Assembly (NCBI RefSeq): GCF_004361695.1
Contig: NZ_SNVW01000005.1
Span: forward strand, 180,291 to 244,290
Length of the DNA stretch: 64,000 nucleotides
Source of the DNA: Curtobacterium flaccumfaciens
GTDB taxonomy: Bacteria > Actinomycetota > Actinomycetes > Actinomycetales > Microbacteriaceae
Reading direction: 5' to 3'
In this document: positions 16,801 through 25,530 of the stretch, in pieces
Layout: every line of letters starts with the position of its first letter
Numbering within the stretch: position 1 is the first letter of the stretch
The notes under the pieces: generated by a model
Seen by the model: only the letters and a program-made list of their open reading frames with translations
Told to the model about the DNA's origin: nothing
Database searches by the model: none
Program-made: the position numbers and the translations under genes

Positions 16801-17877
16801 CGGCGTCTGGTCGTCCGCGCCCTGGTCGCCCTGGTCGTCAGCGGAGCCGGTGTCCGCGCCGGCGGTCGCACTGGCCGACGGTGCGTCCGTCGCGGTGGGG
16901 TCGGCGGCCGGGGTGGACGGGTCCGACGTCGGCGTCGGAGTGGCCGTGGCGGCGCCGGGGAAGTGCGTGTCGTCGACGGCCTGGTCGAGGGAGATCGGCG
17001 ACAGGATGCCGTTCGCACCGGCCTGCCGCAGCCCGGTGACGTCCGCGTCGGCGTAGGGCAGCGCGAAGGTCTCGTTGCGGAGCGACTCGAGCCGGGCAAG
17101 CCAGGTGACGGCCGACGAGGGGGCGTCCTCGCCGAGGATCCGGATCGAGGCGATGATGCGGGGGTCGATGGCGACGGCGACGTTGTGGTCCTCGGCGGCG
17201 AGGAGCTGCTGCGTCAGGGTGCCGTCCACCGCGGTCGCGGCGGCGAGGGCCCCGGCCCCGAGGATGCCGTCGCCGGTCTTCGGCATCGTGATCGGCATCG
17301 CCACGGAGACGCTCACCGGGGTCTGCTCGAAGTCGGGGTACCAGGTGATCGCCGACCGGGCGACGGCGTACGTGTCGCCGGCCGTGTACTCCGCCGCGAT
17401 GCGCCGGGCGCCGAACGAGGAGTACCCGCCGAGGGCGACGTTGCCGGACACGATCTTGACCGAGCCGAGCGTGACCGATCGGTGCGCCGGGACAGCCGGG
17501 ACGTCCACGGAGTCCATCGGAGCGCCGAGGTAACCCGTCGTAGTGGTGTCGGAAAGCCAGTCGGCGAGGACGTCGCGCGTGCTCACCTGCCGGAAGATGT
17601 CGAGGTCGACGGTGCCGGCGGGGACGTCCGAGTCGGTGTCGTTCGTCACCGTGACGGCGAGCTCGAGGTCCTCGTCGCGACGGACGATCCCGCGGTCGGC
17701 GGGTGCGATCGAGACCGTCGTCTTCCCCTGCGAGGCGGCGGCCGGGTGGGCCGTGCGGGACGTGGTCGTGCCGGCCGTCGAGGCCAGTGCGCCGTCGGTC
17801 ACGGCGGGCGCGACGACGAGACCGAGGGCGACGAGTGCGGTCGCCGCCGCGGCGAGCGTGGAGCGGAAGATCTGCAT
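13840..17877 (-). CDS. murJ: fused DUF6049-type exported protein and lipid II flippase MurJ
   Basis: This is one uninterrupted 1345-residue frame. The start MQIFRSTLAAAATALVALGL is a signal peptide. Residues about 40-690 are an extracytoplasmic region like actinobacterial DUF6049 proteins, with a Pro/Thr/Asp-rich insert near 315-370. A transmembrane helix (VITAAAAVALVAIFGFGIF, about 700-720) is followed by RKRIRRR and an acidic, then Pro-rich, cytoplasmic linker (about 725-800). MurJ begins at SLGRASAMLAAGTMVSRILG (about 804) and keeps the family's multi-helix MATE/MVF core to the end. MurJ flips lipid II across the membrane. The two parts are usually separate neighbouring genes. Internal GTG starts such as VTPEEP could yield MurJ alone, but no stop codon separates the parts. 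Confidence 0.85.
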   Translation of the reverse strand: MQIFRSTLAAAATALVALGLVVAPAVTDGALASTAGTTTSRTAHPAAASQGKTTVSIAPADRGIVRRDEDLELAVTVTNDTDSDVPAGTVDLDIFRQVSTRDVLADWLSDTTTTGYLGAPMDSVDVPAVPAHRSVTLGSVKIVSGNVALGGYSSFGARRIAAEYTAGDTYAVARSAITWYPDFEQTPVSVSVAMPITMPKTGDGILGAGALAAATAVDGTLTQQLLAAEDHNVAVAIDPRIIASIRILGEDAPSSAVTWLARLESLRNETFALPYADADVTGLRQAGANGILSPISLDQAVDDTHFPGAATATPTPTSDPSTPAADPTATDAPSASATAGADTGSADDQGDQGADDQTPSVLPTTQTLLDFPYSMDSIAWPSDGTVAAADLPALAKAGTKTTIVSSGNTSAGADATIAASEQISGQHVLVSDQATSTLLRAAASATNQQDWAAAMSELTATLATSARAESAGGPILLTLDRSWPTNSDRLGQALDAIESTPWVAPADLSSASATTPGSLTLTPGANADTRTDQLERLVRGEQDLTDFASAVDDPIVLTAPARLNLLALASNAWRDDPDGLTTAVDSRVGTWSDVVSQVGIVDSSSLTLLGDRSSLPISVRNSSKYPVTVRLSVQPSNSALRIVRNDIEVKIQPESSTRTTVPVQSVANGKVNLTMSLSSPTGIKIASPATVELNVQAQWETVITAAAAVALVAIFGFGIFRSIRKRIRRRNGELDDEDDDDPNRPLEVQPVVAGDRLPAATAPDGRAPFLQADTAPRTEPSVTPEEPTISASQPQPSVDAAPAAERSLGRASAMLAAGTMVSRILGFAKTFVLAFAIGNTGSDAANAFAISNQLPNNIYALIAGGLLSAVLIPQIVRSMKQHTDGGTAYVNKIVTLGGSAFLVITVAATLLAPLLVRVYSQSAGDGGKGFSASTTDLAVAFAFWCLPQILFYAMYSLLGEVLNAKQVFGPFTWAPLINNVIAIAGLIVFIALFGGRAENASTDDWTPLKIAVLAGSASIGVFAQAAFLPLFWRRAGLRFRPDFRWRGVGLKATGTAAGWLFAMILVTQLAGVVQARVASLATGAGNATLSTTWLLFMLPHSIITVSIATAYFTRMSHDAERGDLDAVRRNLSLSLRIVGLFTVFASVALTVTAMPFARIWENEFGNTQAMALVLVAYMPGLVLFSMLFIIQRVFWAMHDHRTPFLMQLVQSGLFVIGALSVAMLPGSAIGVGIAVCTTIAGSAQTIVALVLVRKRLGGIEGAVVTRSHVQFVIAALIAGVAGLVVANFFGAFSSDGFAMADVTGALITLALTGAVMVVVYFGALVVAKNGEIANAVTLLRGRLGR

Positions 17878-18000
17878 GCGGGAGGGCCACGGGGTCGGTT
17901 CGGGCCGTGACGAGTGTATGAGGCACGACGGTGAACGCTCCCCGTGTGCGCGCACGTCGTGGAGAACTCGGGGCATCCATCTGGGAGGATGAGGACCGTC

Positions 18001-19437
18001 ATGCAGTCCGTTGCCCAGGCCGTCGAACGACTCGACGCACTCGCTGCCACCGAGCCGGTCGCCCTCCTCGCTCGGGTCTTCGCCGACGCCGGACACGAAC
18101 TCGCGCTCGTCGGTGGTCCGGTCCGCGACGCCTTCCTCGGTCGCCCGGTGACCGACCTCGACTTCACGACGGACGCCCGGCCGGACGACGTCCTGGCGAT
18201 CGTCGAGCCCATCGCGAGCGCCACGTGGGACGTCGGCCGACAGTTCGGCACCATCGCCGCGCGGGTCGCCGGCGAGCAGGTCGAGATCACCACCTACCGC
18301 AGCGACGTCTACGACGGCGAGACCCGGAAGCCCGAGGTCGCGTTCGGCGACACCATCGAGGACGACCTGCTGCGCCGCGACTTCACGGTGAACGCGATGG
18401 CGCTGCGCCTGCCCGCCCGCGAACTCGTCGACGTGCACGGCGGCGTCGAGGACCTGCTCGCCCGGCGGCTGCACACGCCGCAGGCCGCGCGGGTGTCCTT
18501 CCGCGACGACCCGCTCCGGATGATGCGCGCGGCCCGGTTCACCGCACAGCTCGGGTTCACCGTCTCGGACGAGGTGCGCGAGGCGATGACCGACCTGGCC
18601 GACTCGATCGACATCGTCTCCGCCGAGCGCGTGCGCGACGAACTCGTCAAGCTGCTCAACACCGCCGAGCCCGTCGACGGCGTGCGCCTGCTCGTCGACA
18701 CCGGCCTCGCCGAGCGGTTCCTGCCGGAGCTGCCCGCGATGCGCCTCGAGATCGACGAGCACCACCACCACAAGGACGTCTACGAGCACTCGCTCACCGT
18801 CCTGACGCAGGCGATCGGCTACGAGGCCGAGCGGCATCCCGGCGAAGCGCCCGACACCGTCCTCCGCCTGGCCGCGCTGCTGCACGACATCGGGAAGCCC
18901 GCGACGCGCAAGCTCGAGCCCGCCGGCGCGGTGAGCTTCCACCACCACGACCTCGTCGGCGCGAAGCTCGCGAAGAAGCGGCTCCGGGCCCTGCGGTTCG
19001 ACAACGACACGATCGCCGCGGTGAGCCGGCTCATCGAGCTGCACCTCCGCTTCTTCGGCTACACCGAGGGCACCTGGACCGACTCCGCCGTGCGCCGATA
19101 CGTGCGCGATGCCGGCGACCAGCTCGAGCGGTTGCACGAGCTCACCCGCTCCGACGTCACCACCCGGAACCGGCGGAAGGCCGACCGGTTGGCGTTCGCG
19201 TACGACGACCTCGAGGACAGGATCACGGTGCTGTCCGAGCAGGAGAAGCTCGACTCCATCCGACCCGACCTGTCCGGCGACGACATCATGCGGATCCTCG
19301 ACATCCCGCCGGGCCGTGCGGTCGGCGAGGCGTACCGGTTCCTCCTCGAGGTCCGCATGGACGAGGGACCCCTCGGCGCCGACGATGCCGAGGCGCGCCT
19401 GCGCGACTGGTGGGCCGCACGCGACGCGACCGCCTGA
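18001..19437 (+). CDS. pcnB: CCA tRNA nucleotidyltransferase
   Basis: This 478-residue class II nucleotidyltransferase adds or repairs the 3'-CCA end of tRNAs. The N-terminal catalytic part has LVGGPVRDAFLGRP followed by DLDFTT (the GG and DxD motifs, residues about 38-60). The RRDFTVNAMA and RFxxRxx-type nucleotide-recognition blocks follow. An HD domain (LLHDIGKPAT) is in the C-terminal half, as in actinobacterial forms annotated PcnB/Cca. I chose ATG 18001 with GAGGA 7 bases upstream; ATG 17989 and GTG 17944 are alternatives. It is divergent from murJ across about 120 bp. Confidence 0.94.
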   Translation: MQSVAQAVERLDALAATEPVALLARVFADAGHELALVGGPVRDAFLGRPVTDLDFTTDARPDDVLAIVEPIASATWDVGRQFGTIAARVAGEQVEITTYRSDVYDGETRKPEVAFGDTIEDDLLRRDFTVNAMALRLPARELVDVHGGVEDLLARRLHTPQAARVSFRDDPLRMMRAARFTAQLGFTVSDEVREAMTDLADSIDIVSAERVRDELVKLLNTAEPVDGVRLLVDTGLAERFLPELPAMRLEIDEHHHHKDVYEHSLTVLTQAIGYEAERHPGEAPDTVLRLAALLHDIGKPATRKLEPAGAVSFHHHDLVGAKLAKKRLRALRFDNDTIAAVSRLIELHLRFFGYTEGTWTDSAVRRYVRDAGDQLERLHELTRSDVTTRNRRKADRLAFAYDDLEDRITVLSEQEKLDSIRPDLSGDDIMRILDIPPGRAVGEAYRFLLEVRMDEGPLGADDAEARLRDWWAARDATA

Positions 19438-19485
19438 CGGGCGCGACCCGTTCTCCACAGCCGGTGGCGCGCCTCCAGGCCGTCC

Positions 19486-19595
19486 GCTAAGCTTGCCGGG
19501 TTGTCCGCACGCGTCTGCGTGGCAGGACACATGCATCAACCCTCCTGCCCCGGGAACTGCCCGGGGCCGCTGAGACCAGAGGAGGTGGGTTCCGC
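19486..19595 (+). promoter_or_regulatory. structured leader of the rpsF operon
   Basis: The 110 bases before rpsF contain a perfect hairpin GCCCCGGG/CCCGGGGC (19547-19554 with 19560-19567, loop AACTG), followed by a strong AGAGGAGGTGGG ribosome-binding site. A TAAGCT -10-like box is at about 19488. Leaders of rpsF operons often carry an S6:S18-binding motif for autoregulation. The hairpin here is a candidate, but I could not match the conserved motif. Confidence 0.45.
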
Positions 19596-19979
19596 ATGCA
19601 CCAGTACGAACTGATGGCGATCCTCGACCCCGAGATCGATGAGCGCACCGTCGCTCCCAGCCTGGACAAGTTCCTCGCTGTCATCCGCAACGACGGTGGC
19701 ACCGTCGACAACGTGGACGTCTGGGGCCGTCGCCGGCTTGCTTACGAGATCGCGAAGAAGTCCGAGGGCATCTACGCCGTCGTGAACTTCACGTCGTCCG
19801 CCGACTCCGCCAAGGAGCTGGACCGCCAGCTCGGTCTCTCCGAGGCCGTGCTCCGCACGAAGGTCCTCCGCGCCGAAGAGGGCATCGCGCAGGTCGCCGC
19901 CCAGAAGCAGCGCGACGAGGCCCGCGCGGCCCGCAAGGCCGCCAACGCGACCGCAACCGCGACCGCGAGCGCCGAGTAA
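19596..19979 (+). CDS. rpsF: 30S ribosomal protein S6
   Basis: This 127-residue protein starts [17 protein letters not shown], the characteristic S6 beginning, and contains [21 protein letters not shown]6 sits with S18 on the platform of the small subunit. The C-terminal 25 residues are an Ala/Arg/Thr-rich tail. It has a strong SD (GAGGAGG) and is the first gene of rpsF-ssb-rpsR-rplI. Confidence 0.97.
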   Translation: MHQYELMAILDPEIDERTVAPSLDKFLAVIRNDGGTVDNVDVWGRRRLAYEIAKKSEGIYAVVNFTSSADSAKELDRQLGLSEAVLRTKVLRAEEGIAQVAAQKQRDEARAARKAANATATATASAE

Positions 19980-19982
19980 CCC

Positions 19983-20558
19983 GTGGCCGGCGAAACCGTC
20001 ATCACGGTGGTGGGCAACCTCACCGCGGACCCGGAGCTGCGCTACACGCAGAACGGGCTCGCCGTGGCGAACTTCACCATCGCGTCCACCCCTCGCACGT
20101 TCGACCGTCAGGCGAACGAGTGGAAGGACGGCGATGCGCTGTTCCTCCGCGCGAGCGTGTGGCGCGAGTTCGCCGAGCACGTGGCGGGCTCACTGACGAA
20201 GGGCTCGCGCGTCATCGCGCAGGGTCGCCTCCGTCAGCGCTCCTACCAGGACCGTGAGGGCCAGCAGCGCACGAGCATCGAGCTCGAGGTCGACGAGATC
20301 GGCCCCTCGCTCCGCTACGCGACCGCACAGGTCACCCGCGCTGCGGGTGGGGCCGGCGGCGGTCGTGGCCAGGTCGGTGGTGGCGCTGGCAACAGTGGCG
20401 CCGGCGGCAACGGCGGCGGCAACTGGAACAACAACGGCGGCGGTCAGTCGGACGCGCCCTGGTCCCCGCAGGGTGGCCAGCAGCAGGGCGGCAACGCACA
20501 GTCGAACGACGTGTGGAGCACCCCTGGTGGCACGTACGACGACGAGACCCCGTTCTGA
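19983..20558 (+). CDS. ssb: single-stranded DNA-binding protein
   Basis: This 191-residue OB-fold protein has a GTG start at 19983, 3 bases after the rpsF stop. The N-terminal 110 residues hold the ssDNA-binding fold ([34 protein letters not shown]). A Gly/Asn/Gln-rich linker (about 120-175) follows. The C-terminus is acidic, ending DDETPF, the tip that binds partner proteins. The Gly-rich linker is long but normal for actinobacteria. Confidence 0.96.
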   Translation: MAGETVITVVGNLTADPELRYTQNGLAVANFTIASTPRTFDRQANEWKDGDALFLRASVWREFAEHVAGSLTKGSRVIAQGRLRQRSYQDREGQQRTSIELEVDEIGPSLRYATAQVTRAAGGAGGGRGQVGGGAGNSGAGGNGGGNWNNNGGGQSDAPWSPQGGQQQGGNAQSNDVWSTPGGTYDDETPF

Positions 20559-20605
20559 TCCTCGGGTCCACGGACACACAACTTCTTCTTCTCTAAGGAC
20601 AAACA

Positions 20606-20863
20606 ATGGCTGGAAAGAGCACCGGCGACCGCCGGAAGCCTCGCGGTAAGGGCGGCAAGAACGCCGCTCCCGCGAAGTCGATCAAGGTCGGCGTCATCGA
20701 CTACAAGGACGTTGCGACCCTTCGCAAGTTCATCTCGGAGCGTGGAAAGATCCGCGCCCGTCGCATCACCGGCGTCTCCGTCCAGGAGCAGCGCCTCATT
20801 GCCCGTGCCGTGAAGAACGCCCGTGAGATGGCGCTCCTCCCCTACGCCGGCTCCGGCCGCTGA
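20606..20863 (+). CDS. rpsR: 30S ribosomal protein S18
   Basis: This 85-residue basic protein contains [19 protein letters not shown] and [19 protein letters not shown], the S18 core. Its N-terminus lacks any Cys zinc ligands (zinc-independent form). AAGGAC lies before the ATG. It pairs with S6 and is co-transcribed with it. Confidence 0.97.
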   Translation: MAGKSTGDRRKPRGKGGKNAAPAKSIKVGVIDYKDVATLRKFISERGKIRARRITGVSVQEQRLIARAVKNAREMALLPYAGSGR

Positions 20864-20877
20864 TCAGGAGGATCACC

Positions 20878-21330
20878 ATGTCCAAGCTCATCCTCACCCA
20901 CGAGGTCTCCGGCCTCGGTTCCGCCGGTGACGTCGTCGACGTCAAGAACGGCTACGCCCGCAACTACCTGATCCCGCAGGGCTTCGCTGTCTCGTGGTCG
21001 AAGGGCGGCGAGAAGCAGGTCGAGTCGATCCGTGCAGCTCGTGCCGCGCGCGAGCTCGCCACCATCGAAGAGGCCCAGGACCTCAAGATGAAGCTCGAGA
21101 ACGCGACCATCAAGCTGACCGTCAAGGCCGGCAAGGACGGTCGTCTGTTCGGCTCCGTCCGTCCGGGCGACGTCGCTGACGCCGTCCAGGCGCAGGGCGT
21201 CGGCTCGCTCGACAAGCGCAAGGTCGAGGTCCCCGCGACCATCAAGACCGTCGGTGACCACGAGGCCACCGTGCGTCTGCGCGAGGACATCACTGCTGTG
21301 ATCTCGCTCCAGGTCGTCGCTGCCAAGTAG
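20878..21330 (+). CDS. rplI: 50S ribosomal protein L9
   Basis: This 150-residue protein has the usual two-lobed L9 layout. The N-domain is [20 protein letters not shown] and [16 protein letters not shown] (the rRNA-binding signature). A long central helix and a C-domain ([19 protein letters not shown]) follow. AGGAGG sits 6 bases before the ATG. It is the last gene of the rpsF operon. Confidence 0.97.
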   Translation: MSKLILTHEVSGLGSAGDVVDVKNGYARNYLIPQGFAVSWSKGGEKQVESIRAARAARELATIEEAQDLKMKLENATIKLTVKAGKDGRLFGSVRPGDVADAVQAQGVGSLDKRKVEVPATIKTVGDHEATVRLREDITAVISLQVVAAK

Positions 21331-21352
21331 TCCGGCAGCACCACCGCTCACG

Positions 21353-21383
21353 ACGGGCGGGTCTCCTTCGGGGGCCCGCCCGT
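21353..21383 (+). terminator. hairpin terminator of the rpsF operon
   Basis: Stem ACGGGCGGG/CCCGCCCGT (21353-21361 with 21375-21383), extendable by a G-U and a C-G pair, 22 bp after rplI. There is no U-tract. Confidence 0.75.
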
Positions 21384-21902
21384 TGTGGCGTTCGGGAGGT
21401 CGGCGTCGCGTCTTGTTCCGGCTTGGGCGCGCGGGGTGCGGTGCACGTCGCGCGGTCGTTCCGGGCCTGGAGGCGCGGCTTGCGCTGGGCTGACCGGTTA
21501 CCACTCAGACACGGTCCCGCTTGCTGGGAGCGGCTTGGGAAAGTTCTCCTCAGGTTCGGGTTTGTCAACTCTTTTTACACAGGGCAACGCTGTCAAATCG
21601 GAACCTTCAACGGGTACTTGAACCCCAGTTCTCCACACATGGTGTGAGTCGAAAAAGCCCAGGTCAAGCGGTCGAAAGTGTGTTCCCCACCGAGGTTGTC
21701 CACACGCCCATCCACAGTTGTCCACACAGCAGTCCGGCGTGTTCCGCAGACTCTCCACAGAGTTATCCACAGGGCCGTTTGCTGGGGATAACTCTGTCCC
21801 CGTAGCTTGGCCCAGCGACTCGGCGATGTCGGTCGCCCGGGGTAGAAATGGCACGGTCGGGTCGTCCCGTTCGGTCCGTTCCGTTCAACAAGAGGAGTAC
21901 GT
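21384..21902. promoter_or_regulatory. rplI-dnaB spacer with a DnaA-box cluster
   Basis: This 519-bp region has no convincing gene. Its middle (21540-21610) is unusually AT-rich for this genome. From 21690 to 21775 it carries three perfect DnaA boxes: TTGTCCACA at 21696-21704, TTGTCCACA at 21718-21726 and TTATCCACA at 21763-21771. Degenerate copies ending in TCCACA lie between them (about 21708-21716 and 21751-21759). They lie 130-210 bp upstream of the dnaB start. This density equals or exceeds the dnaA-dnaN spacer. Confidence 0.8.
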
Positions 21903-23270
<1,368 letters not shown>

Positions 23271-23274
23271 CGGT

Positions 23275-23279
23275 GTTGT
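23275..23279. repeat. target-site duplication, left copy
   Basis: GTTGT, directly before the left terminal repeat and identical to 59992-59996 directly after the right terminal repeat. Confidence 0.9.
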
Positions 23280-23303
23280 TGTCGTCCGCCAGCTAACTTG
23301 TCC
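23280..23303 (+). repeat. left terminal inverted repeat
   Basis: It begins TGTCGTCCGCCAGC and ends TAACTTGTCC. A second box TAACGTGTC (23314-23322) follows the TAACTTGTC box (23294-23302) at a 20-bp step. A third related site, CTAGTTTGTCC, lies at about 23535-23545. Confidence 0.92.
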
Positions 23304-23576
23304 GACTGCCACTTAACGTGTCTGAAATACGGACGTGGACACGATGTTTGGCAGTACGGACGGGCTACCTCGACGGCGAGTCAGCAAGACCTTCGTTCGC
23401 CGCTCGGAGTTCGTGTGCCTGCGTGCAGTGCCAAAGGTCTCGGACGACCAAGGTGCGACAGAGGTACGCCTCAGACCAGGGCGACTCGAGTCGGGCGCCT
23501 GCGATCGGGGTGACGTCGACGTCGGGGGTCGCGGCTAGTTTGTCCGCACTGCTAGTCAGCCCTGAGGGAGAACCAG
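23304..23576. other. left-end non-coding region of the transposon
   Basis: There is no gene here. The region holds end boxes 2 (23314-23322) and 3 (about 23535-23545) and the promoter region of the small YTPY-repeat gene. Confidence 0.6.
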
Positions 23577-23891
23577 ATGACGCTCTACTACTTTGACTCG
23601 CACGGTCGCTGGATCGCCTTCCGGACGAGCGAGTCCGACATTCATTTGTGGAGCCCTGAAGCAGAGTGGCTCGGCTGGCTGGCGTGGGACAACGACGACG
23701 TCTGCGGAGTCGCGGCGATGAACTACCTCGGCACGCTCGTTGGAGACCGACTTCTGAAGAGGACGACTCCACCGTCGTACTACACCCCTTACACCCCCTA
23801 CACGCCGTACACGCCGTACACGCCCTACTCGCCTTACTCAAAGGCGGAAATGAGCATCCCGTCTGGGTATACGGACGTTGATCTCGGCTGA
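23577..23891 (+). CDS. small protein with YTPY repeats (4-fold beta flower-like)
   Basis: This 104-residue protein starts MTLYYFDSHGRWIAFRT, with GAGGGAG 8 bases before the ATG. Residues 1-55 look like short beta repeats rich in Trp (WSPEAEWLGWLAW) and then GVAAMNYLGTLVGDRLL. Residues about 62-83 are an almost exact YTPYTPY repeat (four YTPY-type units and one YSPY). The layout resembles proteins annotated as 4-fold beta flower, whose function is unknown. I see no signal peptide. It is the first cargo gene after the left end. Confidence 0.7.
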   Translation: MTLYYFDSHGRWIAFRTSESDIHLWSPEAEWLGWLAWDNDDVCGVAAMNYLGTLVGDRLLKRTTPPSYYTPYTPYTPYTPYTPYSPYSKAEMSIPSGYTDVDLG

Positions 23892-24375
23892 CTCGCCCCC
23901 GAGGTCCCCTACCGGCCGCGCTTCGCGTTCGGGAGTGCGAAGGGCCAACAACCAGGTGCCGGCGCAGAGCGGAAAGGTGCCGAGTGCGGTGTTCAAGATC
24001 ACCTCGAGCACGTCAGATTCGGTCGGTGCGGCAAGCGGCACCGACGGCCGGGCCTTCGCTCACGTTAGGAGAGGTTCAAGCCGTCACGAGGCCAGTGCTC
24101 CCGGGGGTAATGATGCGGCGCTCACCGTGCTGACGATATCTCCCGGTGTGGGTAGCTTCGCTTGTCCCGTAGCTGACCTGCCACCGCCGGATCGCCCGGC
24201 GACGTGTCCTGATCAGTGCGGACGCACGCGCCTATCGGAAGACGTGACCCGTGTGAAGGATGTAGCGAAACTCGACCAAATAGGGGTCGGAGCGGACGCA
24301 GATTTCGGAACTGAGTTTCGCTACGTGTGAGCAGCCTCGCTCTGTGTCGTCGTTTTCGCTGCGATCGGTGTCGGG
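23892..24375. other. non-coding gap with an inverted repeat
   Basis: I see no supported gene. The one clear structure is the inverted pair GTAGCGAAACTC (24262-24273) and GAGTTTCGCTAC (24313-24324). It is 52 bp before the 3' end of the transposon-remnant ATPase gene and may be what is left of that older element's end. Confidence 0.5.
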
Positions 24376-25188
24376 TCAGGTGGTGCCGATGACGAGGGTG
24401 CTGCGGGCGGCCTCGACGACGTCGTTGGTGATGACGTCGAGCTCGTTGATCTTCAGGACGCGTTGGATCTGAGGGAGGAGGCGCTCAAGGAGCCGGAAGT
24501 TGCCGCGGGTGATGCGTTCGACGGCGGCGATGGCTTGCGCGTCGGTGAAGTCGTCGGGGTCGAGCGTCTTGCCGAGCTTGCGCCATTGACGTTCGAGGAC
24601 GAAGAGCAGCTCGTCGTGGCCGAGCGGACGGTACTGGTGGGCGAAACCGAGGCGGCTGTAGAGCTGCGGGTAGTGGCTGAACTGCTTCTCGATGCCGGGC
24701 ATGCCGATGAGGATCATCGCTATGCCGGTGCGGTCGTACTGGTCGCGGAGCCACTCGATCGCGTTGCCGGTGAGGCGTTCGGACTCGTCGATGATGATCA
24801 GCTCGAGCAGGGACGGGTTGGGGCCGTGTGCGTGGTCGAAGTGGCGACCCTGGAGCAGGAGGTGTTCCTCGATGCAGCGTTCGGTGCGGAGCATGTCGTG
24901 CCGGAGGTCGTCCTGCAGGGCGCGCATCGTGGCGGAGACCTCGGGCGTGTAGAAGACGGTGCGGGCTCGGTGGGCGGCGGCGTAGATCTTCGTGTCGTCT
25001 TCGCTGCGTGCGGCCCATCTGGCGATGAACGGGCCGATGCTGTCCCAGTGGGCGTAGCGGCGTGCGGAGAGGGTCTTGCCGACGCCAGCGGGGCCGAAGC
25101 AGACGCCGATGGTGTTCTGCTTCCGGACGGCGTCGGCGAACTCCGCGAACCGACGGTGTTCCTTCGTGATGATGAACTGGCTCGTCAT
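24376..25188 (-). CDS. TniB/MuB-like transposition ATPase (older element remnant)
   Basis: This 270-residue AAA protein has Walker A GPAGVGKTLSARRYA (residues about 33-47) and Walker B LIIIDESERLTG, followed by GMPGIEKQFSHYPQLYSRLG, a run typical of TniB/TnsC/MuB-class target-selection ATPases. It overlaps the upstream transposase fragment by ATGA, as tnsB-tnsC pairs do. It is unrelated in detail to the tnsC of the main element, so it belongs to a different transposon. It looks intact, but its transposase partner is truncated and no TniQ follows, so it is probably non-functional. Confidence 0.75.
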   Translation of the reverse strand: MTSQFIITKEHRRFAEFADAVRKQNTIGVCFGPAGVGKTLSARRYAHWDSIGPFIARWAARSEDDTKIYAAAHRARTVFYTPEVSATMRALQDDLRHDMLRTERCIEEHLLLQGRHFDHAHGPNPSLLELIIIDESERLTGNAIEWLRDQYDRTGIAMILIGMPGIEKQFSHYPQLYSRLGFAHQYRPLGHDELLFVLERQWRKLGKTLDPDDFTDAQAIAAVERITRGNFRLLERLLPQIQRVLKINELDVITNDVVEAARSTLVIGTT

Positions 25189-25530
25189 GACCGGTCCTCC
25201 TCGTAGGTCATCAGTCGCGGTTGATCCGGTGCCGGTGCGGGTGCTGGTGGGGTGTGATCATCGGGTGTGGGGCGGACGATCGCGATGCGTTCGCGGATCT
25301 GCCCGCGCAGGGCTCTTCGTTGCGCGTTCCGGGCGGCCTGGATCTGCTTGAGACTGATGGTCTCGGTCTGATGCGCGGTACTGATCGCGGTGCACAGGAA
25401 CGCGTCGCGGTGAAAGACACGGATCTCGGTGACGTCGCGGGGGTCGTACCGGACGCTGACGGTGCTGCCCACGAAGGGTGCGAGAGTGGTTGCGGTGTAG
25501 CGGAGCCCTTCGTATTTGTTACGTCTGCCG
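25185..25530 (-). pseudogene. C-terminal fragment of a Mu/TnsB-type transposase
   Basis: About 110 codons remain. The readable part YEGLRYTATTLAPFVGSTV then VRYDPRDVTEIRVFHRD is the C-terminal beta-barrel of Mu-type DDE transposases, followed by a basic tail (RRALRGQIRERI). The catalytic domain is missing. Upstream of about 25525 the frame reads through the opposite frame of the uracil-glycosylase-like gene and has no transposase character. The 3' end overlaps the ATPase gene by ATGA. The exact break is approximate. Confidence 0.75.

Noticed and set aside
17878..19539. Continuation of the murJ frame to a 1899-residue protein
   Set aside because: This part lies antisense to pcnB, has the composition of a shadow frame, and precedes a clear signal peptide at 17877.
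23878..24330. 150-residue plus-strand frame in the left cargo gap
   Set aside because: No ribosome site, low-complexity composition and no recognisable motif; it also spans the inverted repeat.
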